Assembly (NCBI GenBank): GCA_030539395.1
Contig: JAUNSC010000007.1
Coordinates: forward strand, 1 to 64,000
Reading direction: 5' to 3'
DNA length: 64,000 bases
DNA from: Eubacteriales bacterium
GTDB taxonomy: Bacteria > Bacillota > Clostridia > Lachnospirales > Lachnospiraceae
A program made the translations under genes and the position numbers. Position 1 is the stretch's first letter, and every line of letters begins with the position of its first letter. Positions 1 to 11,365 of this stretch are shown here, in pieces. The notes below the pieces were generated by a model, which did not search any database, had not been told where the DNA came from, and saw nothing but the letters and a program-made list of their open reading frames with translations.

Positions 1-4435
<4,435 letters not shown>

Positions 4436-4439
<4 letters not shown>

Positions 4440-4604
4440 AAATGACCTCCATTTTTTATTTCCGATAATACAAAATTATGTACCGCATCATTTCTATTTT
4501 TACGAAGCAAATATAAAATATCATCAATCTTTCTCGGCAGTTGCTCCCACTTGAGCAAGTGCTGACCAATATTTATTATTTAGAAATTCAAAATTTGATT
4601 CCAT
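4436..4604 (-). pseudogene. DUF4145-type accessory gene of the hsd operon, internally deleted
   Basis: A strong ribosome site (AAAGGAGA) precedes ATG 4604. The frame reads MESNFEFLNNKYWSALAQVG then ATAEKD and stops at 4524-4526. In another frame the sequence goes on as RKIDDILYLLRKNRNDAVHN and runs to a stop that overlaps the hsdR start. Both pieces match the two ends of DUF4145-like proteins found next to, or fused to, type I R subunits (the xIDDILYxLRxxRNxAVH motif is characteristic). The middle, perhaps 50-60 residues, is missing and the frame is broken. Identification rests on motif memory, not alignment. Confidence 0.6.
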
Positions 4605-4626
4605 ACGCCTTCTCCTTTATAAAATA

Positions 4627-4651
4627 TTCTGATAATTTTGTATTATCAGAA
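4627..4651. repeat. Inverted repeat in the hsd leader
   Basis: Perfect 9-bp arms TTCTGATAA / TTATCAGAA separated by 7 nt, lying between the hsd promoter (4669-4697) and the first ribosome site. It could be a regulator operator or an mRNA hairpin. A near copy of one side (ATAATTTTGTATTATCGGAA on the minus strand) occurs near 4461-4480 just before hsdR. Confidence 0.45.
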
Positions 4652-4668
4652 GTTAATTTCTCATTTAT

Positions 4669-4697
4669 AATATATCAAATCTTCCCATTTCTTTCAA
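4669..4697 (-). promoter_or_regulatory. Sigma-A promoter of the hsd operon
   Basis: On the minus strand: -35 TTGAAA (4692-4697), 17-bp spacer, -10 TATATT (4669-4674). It lies about 65 bp upstream of the DUF4145 remnant and is the only good promoter seen for hsdR-hsdM-hsdS. Confidence 0.6.
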
Positions 4698-4735
4698 TCA
4701 TCTTCCCCTTAAAATACTCTCTCCAGACAAAGACA

Positions 4736-4757
4736 AAGCCGAGCTTCTGCCCGGCTT
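4736..4757 (-). terminator. Possible short terminator hairpin
   Basis: AAGCCG (4736-4741) pairs with CGGCTT (4752-4757) around a 10-nt loop. It sits between the spoIIID fragment and the hsd promoter. The stem is only 6 bp and the U tract is poor, so this is a weak call. Confidence 0.3.
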
Positions 4758-4803
4758 AACCACTGTCTTTATCCAATTTTATACATCCATCTTACAATAC
4801 GTT

Positions 4804-4935
4804 CTACTTTGTTACAACCACATGTACCGTACTTTTACTTACTCCGAACTTTTTCGCAGTCTGTCTTACCGTAGCATTGTTCTCAATGATATAATTTGCA
4901 ATCTCAATAGCACGTTCTTCAATATATTCTTTCAA
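4804..4935 (-). pseudogene. spoIIID: Truncated SpoIIID-like HTH protein
   Basis: A 43-residue frame with TTG start (4933-4935) behind GGGAG at an 8-nt spacing. It reads LKEYIEERAIEIANYIIENN then ATVRQTAKKFGVSKSTVH, which is the N-terminal helix-turn-helix of the sporulation regulator SpoIIID. Intact SpoIIID has about 80-95 residues; here the frame ends as VVVTK-stop right after the recognition helix, so the C-terminal basic region is gone. It lies among other gene fragments, so it is more likely a decayed extra copy than the organism's working spoIIID. A free HTH mini-protein cannot be excluded. Confidence 0.65.
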
Positions 4936-4984
4936 GGAAAAATCTCCCGAAACACTGTTTTTACAGTGTATGCGAAAGAATAAT

Positions 4985-5113
4985 TTAGTATGAATTACTC
5001 ACCTGCTTTCTAAAATAACTTTTCACAATCTCCGTCAAATGCTTCGCCAGTTCCTCCACTAACTCATACTTCTTTATCTCCGGTTTTGCTAACGGAATTC
5101 ATGGATTTTTCAT
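4985..5113 (-). pseudogene. Small unknown ORF with an in-frame TGA at codon 5
   Basis: ATG 5113 follows AAGGAAG at a 7-nt spacing. The frame reads MKNP, TGA, then IPLAKPEIKKYELVEELAKH and about 17 more residues to TAA 4985. The charged helical tail looks protein-like. Codon 5 TGA may be a decayed TGG. It begins about 30 nt after the end of the GNAT remnant, as if once in the same operon. I do not recognise the family. Confidence 0.4.
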
Positions 5114-5142
5114 TTGATTGCTTCCTTAAATCAAATTCTGCG

Positions 5143-5446
5143 TTAATATATAAACCGTTCAAATGCAATGTTTCCACGAACATACTCGTAATCGTCTAAT
5201 CTGATTTCCCTGAATCCGTATTTCTCATAAATATGAATCGCCGGTTTCAACTTGCGGTTAGATAGAATAAACAATCTTTTGGCATCATGGTCCATTGCCC
5301 ATTGCACCATTTTCTAATTCTTCATCAATTTTAGCAAAAGTCTCAAGATCCTCTTTCTCAAGGCATCCAAAATTATCAACAATCCAATCCGTATTAAACT
5401 GTATAAACGAATCCTTATACCTCGGATCATATTCAACAATGTTCAT
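5143..5446 (-). pseudogene. GNAT acetyltransferase, internally deleted and frameshifted
   Basis: The start ATG 5446 overlaps the end of the MarR gene. The first 50 or so residues (MNIVEYDPRYKDSFIQFNTD...) are the N-terminus of GNAT proteins commonly encoded behind MarR genes; this frame stops at 5285. In another frame the sequence continues with WAMDHDAKRLFILSNRKLKP and AIHIYEKYGFREIRL, the conserved GNAT C-terminus, ending at 5143. The acetyl-CoA-binding centre (around 50 residues) is missing. No function is expected. Confidence 0.75.
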
Positions 5447-5882
5447 TTCTTTCACCATCCAAGATTTCAATAATTTTTTCTAAATGATAAGTCAACTTAT
5501 CCAAATCACTCTCCGAAATCTCCATAATGTCTTTTTCTATCTGTCTGTTGGATTGCATAATGAGATCTTCGGCAAGCGCTTCTCCGTTTTTTGTAAGTGA
5601 GATAACCGTCATCCGGGAATCATCCTGTGAAACTTCCCGTTTGATTAAAGCTTTGGATTCAAATTTTTTCAATATTCTGCTTAAATAGCTTTTATCGACA
5701 TAGAGCTTCCTGACCATATCCCTGGCACTGATTTCTTTATTTTCGTATATTTCATATAGTATCCGCGCTTCTGCCACTGAATACTCTGAATTTAGATATT
5801 TCTGAGTCAGCAGATGAAAATACGGCAAATAAAACCGGTTGAATCTTCTTATGGTTATCGCTGTCTGCAAAGATTTTTTCAT
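5433..5882 (-). CDS. MarR-family transcriptional regulator
   Basis: About 149 aa from ATG 5882 (MKKSLQTAITIRRFNRFYLP); the ATG just behind the cupin stop is preceded by AGAGAGGA, while longer starts lack this. The winged-helix DNA-binding region includes ISARDMVRKLYVDKSYLSRI, and the wing contains KREVSQDDSRMTVISLT, a canonical MarR signature. MarR dimers repress or activate small operons and respond to small ligands. It lies between a cupin and a GNAT gene, both broken, so it has probably outlived its targets. The two GTTGATTTTGTCAAC palindromes upstream of the cupin are its likely operators (inference). Confidence 0.88.
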   Translation of the reverse strand: MKKSLQTAITIRRFNRFYLPYFHLLTQKYLNSEYSVAEARILYEIYENKEISARDMVRKLYVDKSYLSRILKKFESKALIKREVSQDDSRMTVISLTKNGEALAEDLIMQSNRQIEKDIMEISESDLDKLTYHLEKIIEILDGERNEHC

Positions 5883-5883
5883 G

Positions 5884-6045
5884 TTACAGATAATCCTCTC
5901 TCTGCGGTGTAAATACATCCATCACTTCCCCAGTCTTCAATACCTTGAATGAATGGAGTGCATTCCCTGGAATGGCATAACTGTGAACGCCCTTAAAAAC
6001 TCTCTTTTTGGCTTCTTCTTTTTTTACAACATCCAATGTATCCAT
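5884..6045 (-). pseudogene. Cupin protein with an in-frame central deletion
   Basis: 53 aa from ATG 6045, with GGGAGG upstream. The start MDTLDVVKKEEAKKRVFKGV and the end HSFKVLKTGEVMDVFTPQRE match the two termini of small cupins of about 105 residues. The central strands with the metal-binding histidine motif are missing, but the frame is preserved. The product could be made but cannot form a full cupin barrel. It is first in the MarR operon and has an excellent promoter, so it is probably still transcribed. Confidence 0.65.
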
Positions 6046-6070
6046 AAATTTATTACCTCCCGCATTTATT

Positions 6071-6124
6071 GTTGATTTTGTCAACCATATTCAATATATC
6101 ACTTAATGTTGATTTTGTCAACCA
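6071..6124. promoter_or_regulatory. Two direct copies of a palindromic operator (probable MarR sites)
   Basis: GTTGATTTTGTCAACCA occurs at 6071-6087 and again at 6108-6124, 37 bp apart. Each has the inverted arms GTTGA/TCAAC around a 5-bp centre. One copy overlaps the -35 element and the other lies just downstream of the -10 element of the cupin-marR promoter, the arrangement expected for autorepression. Confidence 0.7.
6093..6121 (-). promoter_or_regulatory. Sigma-A promoter of the cupin-marR-GNAT operon
   Basis: On the minus strand: -35 TTGACA (6116-6121), 17-bp spacer, -10 TATATT (6093-6098). The -35 sequence is part of the upstream operator copy. Confidence 0.78.
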
Positions 6125-6192
6125 AATTATTCTTCTGACTTATTCAACATACAACTGTTTCTGATTTCCATCCTGTCATCGAACATAAGAAG

Positions 6193-6921
6193 CTATATCG
6201 GCATTCCTTCCGTATGAATACTGTAGTCGCGATGAACCAGCGGCGCATTCAGTATTGCTTCCCTGATTGCTGTCACCGGATAGTCTGTACGATCCTGCCG
6301 CCTTCCGGTATCGCTGTCAATAATTGTTTTTGTACGCACATTTTTCCGCACAAAGCCGATTGCTGCTTCCAACATCTCTGGTATACTTCCCTCAATTCTC
6401 TGATTATCCAGAAATCGCTCTCCCATCGCTCCTGTTTCTCCAACTGCTGTTCCTGGAACAACGACTGCTGTAATACACAACTGCGGAAAATAAGCCTGGG
6501 AATAATAACTGAACAGAAGCGCCGCACTTAAAGTAATCACTCCATTTCTGGTAATACTCATCAAATCGTAGATTTCTTTGTCCGATAAATGCGCCAGATT
6601 CGGCTTTCCATCTTTTAGTTTCAATAGCATGGCCTGTCTGCCAGATCACCCCCGGAATTTCCCCTGCAACAAAACATTTTTCATTTTTTCCAGCACGGTA
6701 AAAAGAGGCCGCACCACCGGCTCCATCTGCAGACACTGTGCATTGATTTTCTTTTGAAGATCCTGTGCATCGTATACTCCAGATTCTTCATAATCATTTT
6801 TTTCATCAATTCCAAAAATAATGATCCCGCCATCATCCTGATTAGAGAAACTGGATAACGTATCATATAATCGCCTGGGACATCCAGACTTTTCACTTTT
6901 TAACTCTAAAATTTGAGATTC
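6193..6921 (-). pseudogene. AlbA_2/Schlafen-type ATP-binding regulator, frameshifted and truncated
   Basis: Frame 1 (from about 6921) reads ESQILELKSEKSGCPRRLYD and ISO GGIIIFGIDEKNDYEESGVY without an in-frame start, and stops at 6646. A second frame shows DLADRPCY. A third, 6193-6630, carries LSDKEIYDLMSITRNGVITL, YPVTAIREAILNA and LVHRDYSIHTEGMP, then stops. Together these are the AlbA_2 DNA-binding domain, linker and start of the GHKL-like ATPase of a common family of about 480-residue regulators. At least two frameshifts, no start and a lost C-terminus make it a pseudogene. Confidence 0.75.
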
Positions 6922-6933
6922 GCATTTTACTTT

Positions 6934-7077
6934 TTATATCTCATTTAATTTTTCAATAAATTCTTCAGTCGTCATTTCAGTTTCTTTGGGAATCACAAAA
7001 ACTGGCTGACTGAAACTATCTTCAATCAACCAGCTTTGTTTTCGTACACTATTTAATTGCCCAAATTTATTCTGTCC
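6934..7077 (-). pseudogene. Unidentified C-terminal protein fragment
   Basis: An open frame without a start codon runs from just after the nhaC stop to TAA 6934. It reads SGQNKFGQLNSVRKQSWLIE and ends FVIPKETEMTTEEFIEKLNE-I. The composition is protein-like and the end is a natural stop, but I do not recognise the family. It looks like the 3' remnant of a gene whose 5' part was lost when this stretch was joined to nhaC. Confidence 0.3.
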
Positions 7078-7080
7078 GCT

Positions 7081-8586
7081 TTATTTTACTCTCTCGTCTG
7101 CTTTATTCCATATAAACATGCAGCCAGTCAATACCGCCACGGCAAACACCACACACAGAGGGCTGCGGGTAAGACCGGCAAGAATAAAGGAAACAAAAGC
7201 AATGATACCATTGACACAGGCATACGGGAGCTGTGTCTTCACATGATCCACAAGGTCGCATTCTGCTCCTGTGGAGGACAGGATCGTGGTATCAGATATA
7301 GGTGAACAATGATCACCAAACAAGCCGCCGGACAGCACCGCTCCTACACAGATTGCATAGGGAATGCCAAACGCATGGGCCATTGGAATCGCAAGGGGCA
7401 TCATAATAGCAAAAGTGCCCCAGGAACTTCCTGTGGAAAAAGATACAAATGTGCCAAATAAAAAGATAAACGCGGGTATCAGCCATGCGCTGAAATTACT
7501 CTTCTGAAGTATTCCTATGATAAATTCTGCCGTTCCCAGATTGCTGATCATTGTTCCCAGAGACCATGCAAGTACCAGAGTGATGGCCACATCTGTCATC
7601 CCCTTCATACCATCCACATAGATCTTAAAGGTTTCTTTTACATCCTTCACTTTAAAGAAAATCATCATGGCCATAAGCAGCACCGCCGCCAGAAAATATC
7701 CCATAGTAAGAGCCACTCGAAAAATATTTCCATCCACTTTCTTAAATGGGAACCCCAACGGCACCAGATTCACAAACAAAGTAACAAACACTGTTATAAT
7801 AGGAAGAAGCACCATAACAGGCTTTGCATTTCCCATAGAATATCCTCTGTCATCCGTTTCCGCCACATAATTATCTTCCATCTCTGCAGGAACCGGATTT
7901 TTCTGAGCCTGAAGTTCCGCTTTCCTCATCTGTGAAAAATCTTTTTTAGTAAATGCTACCAGCGGAATCATGATGATAGCAAGGATTGCATAAATCTGGA
8001 ATGGAATTGCCTGAACAAAAGTAGAATAATCCGACTCTGCAACTCCCAGATTGGTGAATTCACTCTGAATAAGACCCATGATATATACGCCCCATCCAAT
8101 GAACGGAACCAAAATGGCAACCGGGGATGACGTTGAATCCAATATCCATGCCAGCTTTTCCCGCGACACTTTTAATTTATCAAACAGTGGTCTGAACACC
8201 GGGCCCACAAGCAGGGGAGTCCCCAGATCAGAAAAGAAAATCAAAATACCTCCCAGCCATGCACAAAGCTGAGCCTTCAGCTTCGTATCGATAACCTTAT
8301 GAACTCCTTTTGCAAATGCCTGGGCTCCTCCTGATTTTTCCATTAATTTAATGAAACCACCGATGAAGATTACAAGTACGATCACGCCTGCATTATAGCT
8401 GTCCGTAAGCTGAACGAAAAAGTAATCCCCTATCATAGATTTTATTGCCGCAAATGGATTTCCCACACACAGGATCAAAGCTCCCATGAATCCTCCGCAA
8501 AACAGAGAAAATATCACATTCTTACTCTTGATTGCCAATGCTACAGCCACCAACGGCGGAAGCAGGCTCAAAATACCATAACTCAT
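7081..8586 (-). CDS. nhaC: NhaC-family Na+/H+ (or amino acid) antiporter
   Basis: 501 aa integral membrane protein with about 11-12 hydrophobic segments. It has the NhaC-family features: an N-terminal MSYGILSLLPPLVAVALAIK segment, FSTGSSWGTFAIMMPLA, and GGLFGDHCSPISDTTILSST, a highly conserved re-entrant motif. Members exchange Na+ for H+ or, in some cases, malate/lactate or organic cations; the substrate here cannot be told. The gene is monocistronic with its own promoter and an AGAAAGGGA ribosome site. It is intact and ends where the region of decayed genes begins. Confidence 0.9.
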   Translation of the reverse strand: MSYGILSLLPPLVAVALAIKSKNVIFSLFCGGFMGALILCVGNPFAAIKSMIGDYFFVQLTDSYNAGVIVLVIFIGGFIKLMEKSGGAQAFAKGVHKVIDTKLKAQLCAWLGGILIFFSDLGTPLLVGPVFRPLFDKLKVSREKLAWILDSTSSPVAILVPFIGWGVYIMGLIQSEFTNLGVAESDYSTFVQAIPFQIYAILAIIMIPLVAFTKKDFSQMRKAELQAQKNPVPAEMEDNYVAETDDRGYSMGNAKPVMVLLPIITVFVTLFVNLVPLGFPFKKVDGNIFRVALTMGYFLAAVLLMAMMIFFKVKDVKETFKIYVDGMKGMTDVAITLVLAWSLGTMISNLGTAEFIIGILQKSNFSAWLIPAFIFLFGTFVSFSTGSSWGTFAIMMPLAIPMAHAFGIPYAICVGAVLSGGLFGDHCSPISDTTILSSTGAECDLVDHVKTQLPYACVNGIIAFVSFILAGLTRSPLCVVFAVAVLTGCMFIWNKADERVK

Positions 8587-8622
8587 TTTTTTCCCTTTCT
8601 TTCAGCTCTTATTTATTGCATA

Positions 8623-8651
8623 AATATACCAAACCAATGCATAAATGTCAA
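8623..8651 (-). promoter_or_regulatory. Sigma-A promoter of nhaC
   Basis: Minus strand: -35 TTGACA (8646-8651), 17-bp spacer, -10 TATATT (8623-8628), about 37 bp upstream of the start codon. Confidence 0.75.
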
Positions 8652-8695
8652 ATTACAGTTTTCACCGATACAGCGTCTTCCAATTATATTCCAGT

Positions 8696-10975
8696 TTATT
8701 TATTCTTTCCACAGCATTTCTTATACTTTTTCCCTGATCCGCAGGGGCAGGGATCATTTCTTCCTATTTTGGGGGTTTCTCTCACAAAAGGCCGGGATAC
8801 CGCTAAGAGATCTGATGTCATACCGTTCCATGAATATATTTCCATGTCATCCGCATCTTCTATAATATCCTGCCCGTCTTTCAGATTCTGTCTCAGGGAA
8901 GAAGCTGCCTGCTTTCCACGGGCAGAACTTCTCTCAAGCTTACGTATCAATTTCTCAGCAGCCGCAAATTCACACCCTGTAATATGTGCCTCGGCCAGAA
9001 GATAGAGGAACTCCTCCGATTTAATCTTCTCTTTTTCCTGATAATTCAAAAGCATTCTCATATTCTGTCCGTCTGCAAAACAGTATGCCTGATACATGGC
9101 CTCCTGAATTTCTGCCGGGAACTCACTCATATGCCGTTCTCTTGAATTTACGTATTCCTCCATTTCCTCTGTCATTCCTGTCTGCCATGGGGAAATTCCC
9201 TTTTCCTCTGCGTATTCATTACGGCTTCTTCCCTTCAGCATGGGAAGCTCCAGTTCCAGCATAAGTGCAGCTATACCTTCCCATAACTCGCACATCCCGT
9301 AAAGATTTTGCTTTGGCGGAAGAAGTATATATACTTTATCCAATATGTCATTTAAAGATTCCCCATTCATAATTGCAGAAAATATACCTTCCAGAATCAC
9401 GGCTGCCGCCTGATCCTGAATCCCGAATTGAAAATGCAAGGTTGTAAAAAGAATATCCAGCCAGTCATTTCTCATACTGATGTCCGCTGCCATCCTTTTA
9501 AGTTCTCCGGAAGGAAACATCACATATTCCAGATCATTCGCATATTCTTTCATTTTTACAAGAAGAGACTCCATATCCAGCTGTATTGATGCGGCGTAGC
9601 TTGTACCATCAACGGAATATGCGGTCCTTACCAGATTATTAAAACGTGCAAACCAATATACATATCGGTAAAATGACGTTTTATCCATCTTCTCATGATA
9701 GATCCGGCCAAACATATTATACAAACTGTCAAAATCTACAATTCCATAGACCAGAATCAGATTTTCCAGTTTCTCTGAGAATTTTTTAAGTTGCCGGTAT
9801 ATCTGTTTTCTTACGTCTGCGTCCAGAGGTTTTATAATGTCCCGGATATCTCCGGCAAAACCAAGTCTCGCCCTGCTCCTATTTTTACTCTTCTGTATGG
9901 ACACATCCGCCAGCCCCAGGCTTAGTGCCTTAATCAATACATTTTCCCTCCCGGGCTGCTCTTTGACTATACCACAGGGAATTTTCAGCCAACGCAGAAA
10001 TTCTTTATATTCCTCTTCATAAAAAACGTATAAAATATACTCCGGGTGCTCCTGAAATATCTGTGCAATAGCCTCAGTCATCTGGCTCTTCGTCCACGTA
10101 TCCTGTGCCGGGATCTGCAAATACTTACAGTAATCTGCGGCTTCCTTTAATCCCAGATTACGCAAAAGTTCTGCATTTGTTTTTTCTCCCGGGACAATTT
10201 CCAGCACATAGCCTGCTGCATCCACTTTCTCTTCTTCCTGCACATCTTTTTCCTGCACAAATGGCAATGTCATCTGCCTGTAACTGACCGCTTCCGTTTT
10301 CTCCTGCTCCAATGCCGCCTTCCTGCCCTCTGCAAACTCCTTCCATCTGTTGATTTTCTTTGACATCTGTGACGGCATATTTGCAGCCGAAGCTCTTTGC
10401 GCGCATGTCTTAAAATTTTTGCTCAGCTTTCGGATAAAATCATCCATTATCTTTTCAACATCTGCTTCTGTTATTTCCTCTATGAGGTTATCATGGATTG
10501 GACAAATCAGCTTTTTCAACTGCCGTTCCACTTCATTGCTCTTAAAAGATGTCCTGTTATCTCCATTTTCACCCCATACTCCGCCGCTGTCTTCCAGAAA
10601 ATTATCGCCTCTTGCTTTCAACAAAGAAGCATATCGTTTCTCATAGCTCTCCTCTGTTTTCTCATAAATAACCCTGTGCCTCCATTCATCTCCAAAGTCA
10701 TATGTATAACGCACCCATTTATTATTCAGAAGAAATCTCTCTATTAGTGTTTCATTTTCTGAATAATGACAGGCATCCCACCCCTCTTTTTCATCATCTA
10801 TACAAATAGATTTTGAAGGTATACGAAAATCATGAAGATGGCATCCGGTCCACCCAAAAATAATCTGAATAATCTCATGCAGTTCTAAAAAAGTCACCAT
10901 TTCCGGTACTATAACCCTCCGCCATACCGGAGGATGCGTGTCCTCAAGCACTATCTTTAATACATAACCTGCCAT
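8696..10975 (-). CDS. pRiA4b ORF-3-like domain protein with C-terminal SEC-C zinc motif
   Basis: 759 aa. Residues 1-190 match the plasmid pRiA4b ORF-3-like fold ([40 protein letters not shown], then HDF). A charged low-complexity linker follows, then a mostly helical central and C-terminal region without a family I recognise, and the extreme C-terminus is a SEC-C motif ([20 protein letters not shown]) with the Cys-x-Cys and Cys-Cys ligands. SEC-C motifs bind zinc and often tether proteins to ribosomes or SecA-like partners. The molecular role is unknown. It is a single gene reading away from the divergent GH36. Confidence 0.82.
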   Translation of the reverse strand: MAGYVLKIVLEDTHPPVWRRVIVPEMVTFLELHEIIQIIFGWTGCHLHDFRIPSKSICIDDEKEGWDACHYSENETLIERFLLNNKWVRYTYDFGDEWRHRVIYEKTEESYEKRYASLLKARGDNFLEDSGGVWGENGDNRTSFKSNEVERQLKKLICPIHDNLIEEITEADVEKIMDDFIRKLSKNFKTCAQRASAANMPSQMSKKINRWKEFAEGRKAALEQEKTEAVSYRQMTLPFVQEKDVQEEEKVDAAGYVLEIVPGEKTNAELLRNLGLKEAADYCKYLQIPAQDTWTKSQMTEAIAQIFQEHPEYILYVFYEEEYKEFLRWLKIPCGIVKEQPGRENVLIKALSLGLADVSIQKSKNRSRARLGFAGDIRDIIKPLDADVRKQIYRQLKKFSEKLENLILVYGIVDFDSLYNMFGRIYHEKMDKTSFYRYVYWFARFNNLVRTAYSVDGTSYAASIQLDMESLLVKMKEYANDLEYVMFPSGELKRMAADISMRNDWLDILFTTLHFQFGIQDQAAAVILEGIFSAIMNGESLNDILDKVYILLPPKQNLYGMCELWEGIAALMLELELPMLKGRSRNEYAEEKGISPWQTGMTEEMEEYVNSRERHMSEFPAEIQEAMYQAYCFADGQNMRMLLNYQEKEKIKSEEFLYLLAEAHITGCEFAAAEKLIRKLERSSARGKQAASSLRQNLKDGQDIIEDADDMEIYSWNGMTSDLLAVSRPFVRETPKIGRNDPCPCGSGKKYKKCCGKNK

Positions 10976-11194
10976 TTTCCAACATCTTCTTTCCTGTTTT
11001 CTAGGTTTATACCACGCTTTATCCTCATTTTAGCATATTTTATACTGTTATGCCCGTTTTATTTGTTAAATTAACCATAATCTCGCCGCATCGCTTTTTC
11101 CCCTTCTTTCATTAGTCAAAACCCACAAAGAGACCCCCTTATTTCCCGCAATATGCCAAGTGAGATTTTTCCCCCATTATGATAAAATGTGAAC

Positions 11195-11335
11195 GATAAG
11201 CGACGAACGCAGGACCGAAAAGCTAAAATGCGTGACTGCTTGCAGACAAAAGCATTTTTAGCTGTGCGGGCCTATGTGAGTGCAACGAACAGCGAAAAAC
11301 CGCAGGTTTTGAGCTTCCCGTTCGGAGCGTTTATC
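11195..11335 (+). ncRNA. Strongly structured element upstream of the alpha-galactosidase (leader RNA or small repeat)
   Basis: About 140 bases fold into nested helices. The closing stem pairs GATAAGCG (11195-11202) with GCGTTTATC (11327-11335), followed by CGAACG (11204-11209) with CGTTCG (11319-11324). Inside, AGGACC (11211-11216) pairs with GGGCCT (11268-11273) around a long hairpin AGCTAAAATGC / GCATTTTTAGCT (11221-11231 / 11252-11263), whose loop holds CTGC-TT-GCAG. A further hairpin AAAACC-GCA-GGTTTT lies on the 3' side. A TATGAT box (11178-11183) would start transcription near the first base, but no good -35 is visible. It could be a cis-regulatory RNA of the GH36 gene, a small RNA or a MITE-like repeat. 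I do not recognise a named family. Confidence 0.5.
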
Positions 11336-11365
11336 AGCTATCAAATAAACAACAGAGGGAATATT

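Noticed and set aside
4541-4759. Plus-strand open frame of 72 codons
   Set aside because: It overlaps the hsd promoter and DUF4145 remnant on the other strand and has no ribosome site or known motif.
8696-10975. pRiA4b-ORF3 domain as a sign of a mobile element
   Set aside because: The domain is common in chromosomal proteins; no transposase, repeat or integrase gene is nearby.
11189-11365. In-frame GTG extension of the alpha-galactosidase by 59 codons
   Set aside because: It reads through the folded element, lacks a ribosome site and is not like GH36 N-termini; ATG 11366 has AGAGGGA.
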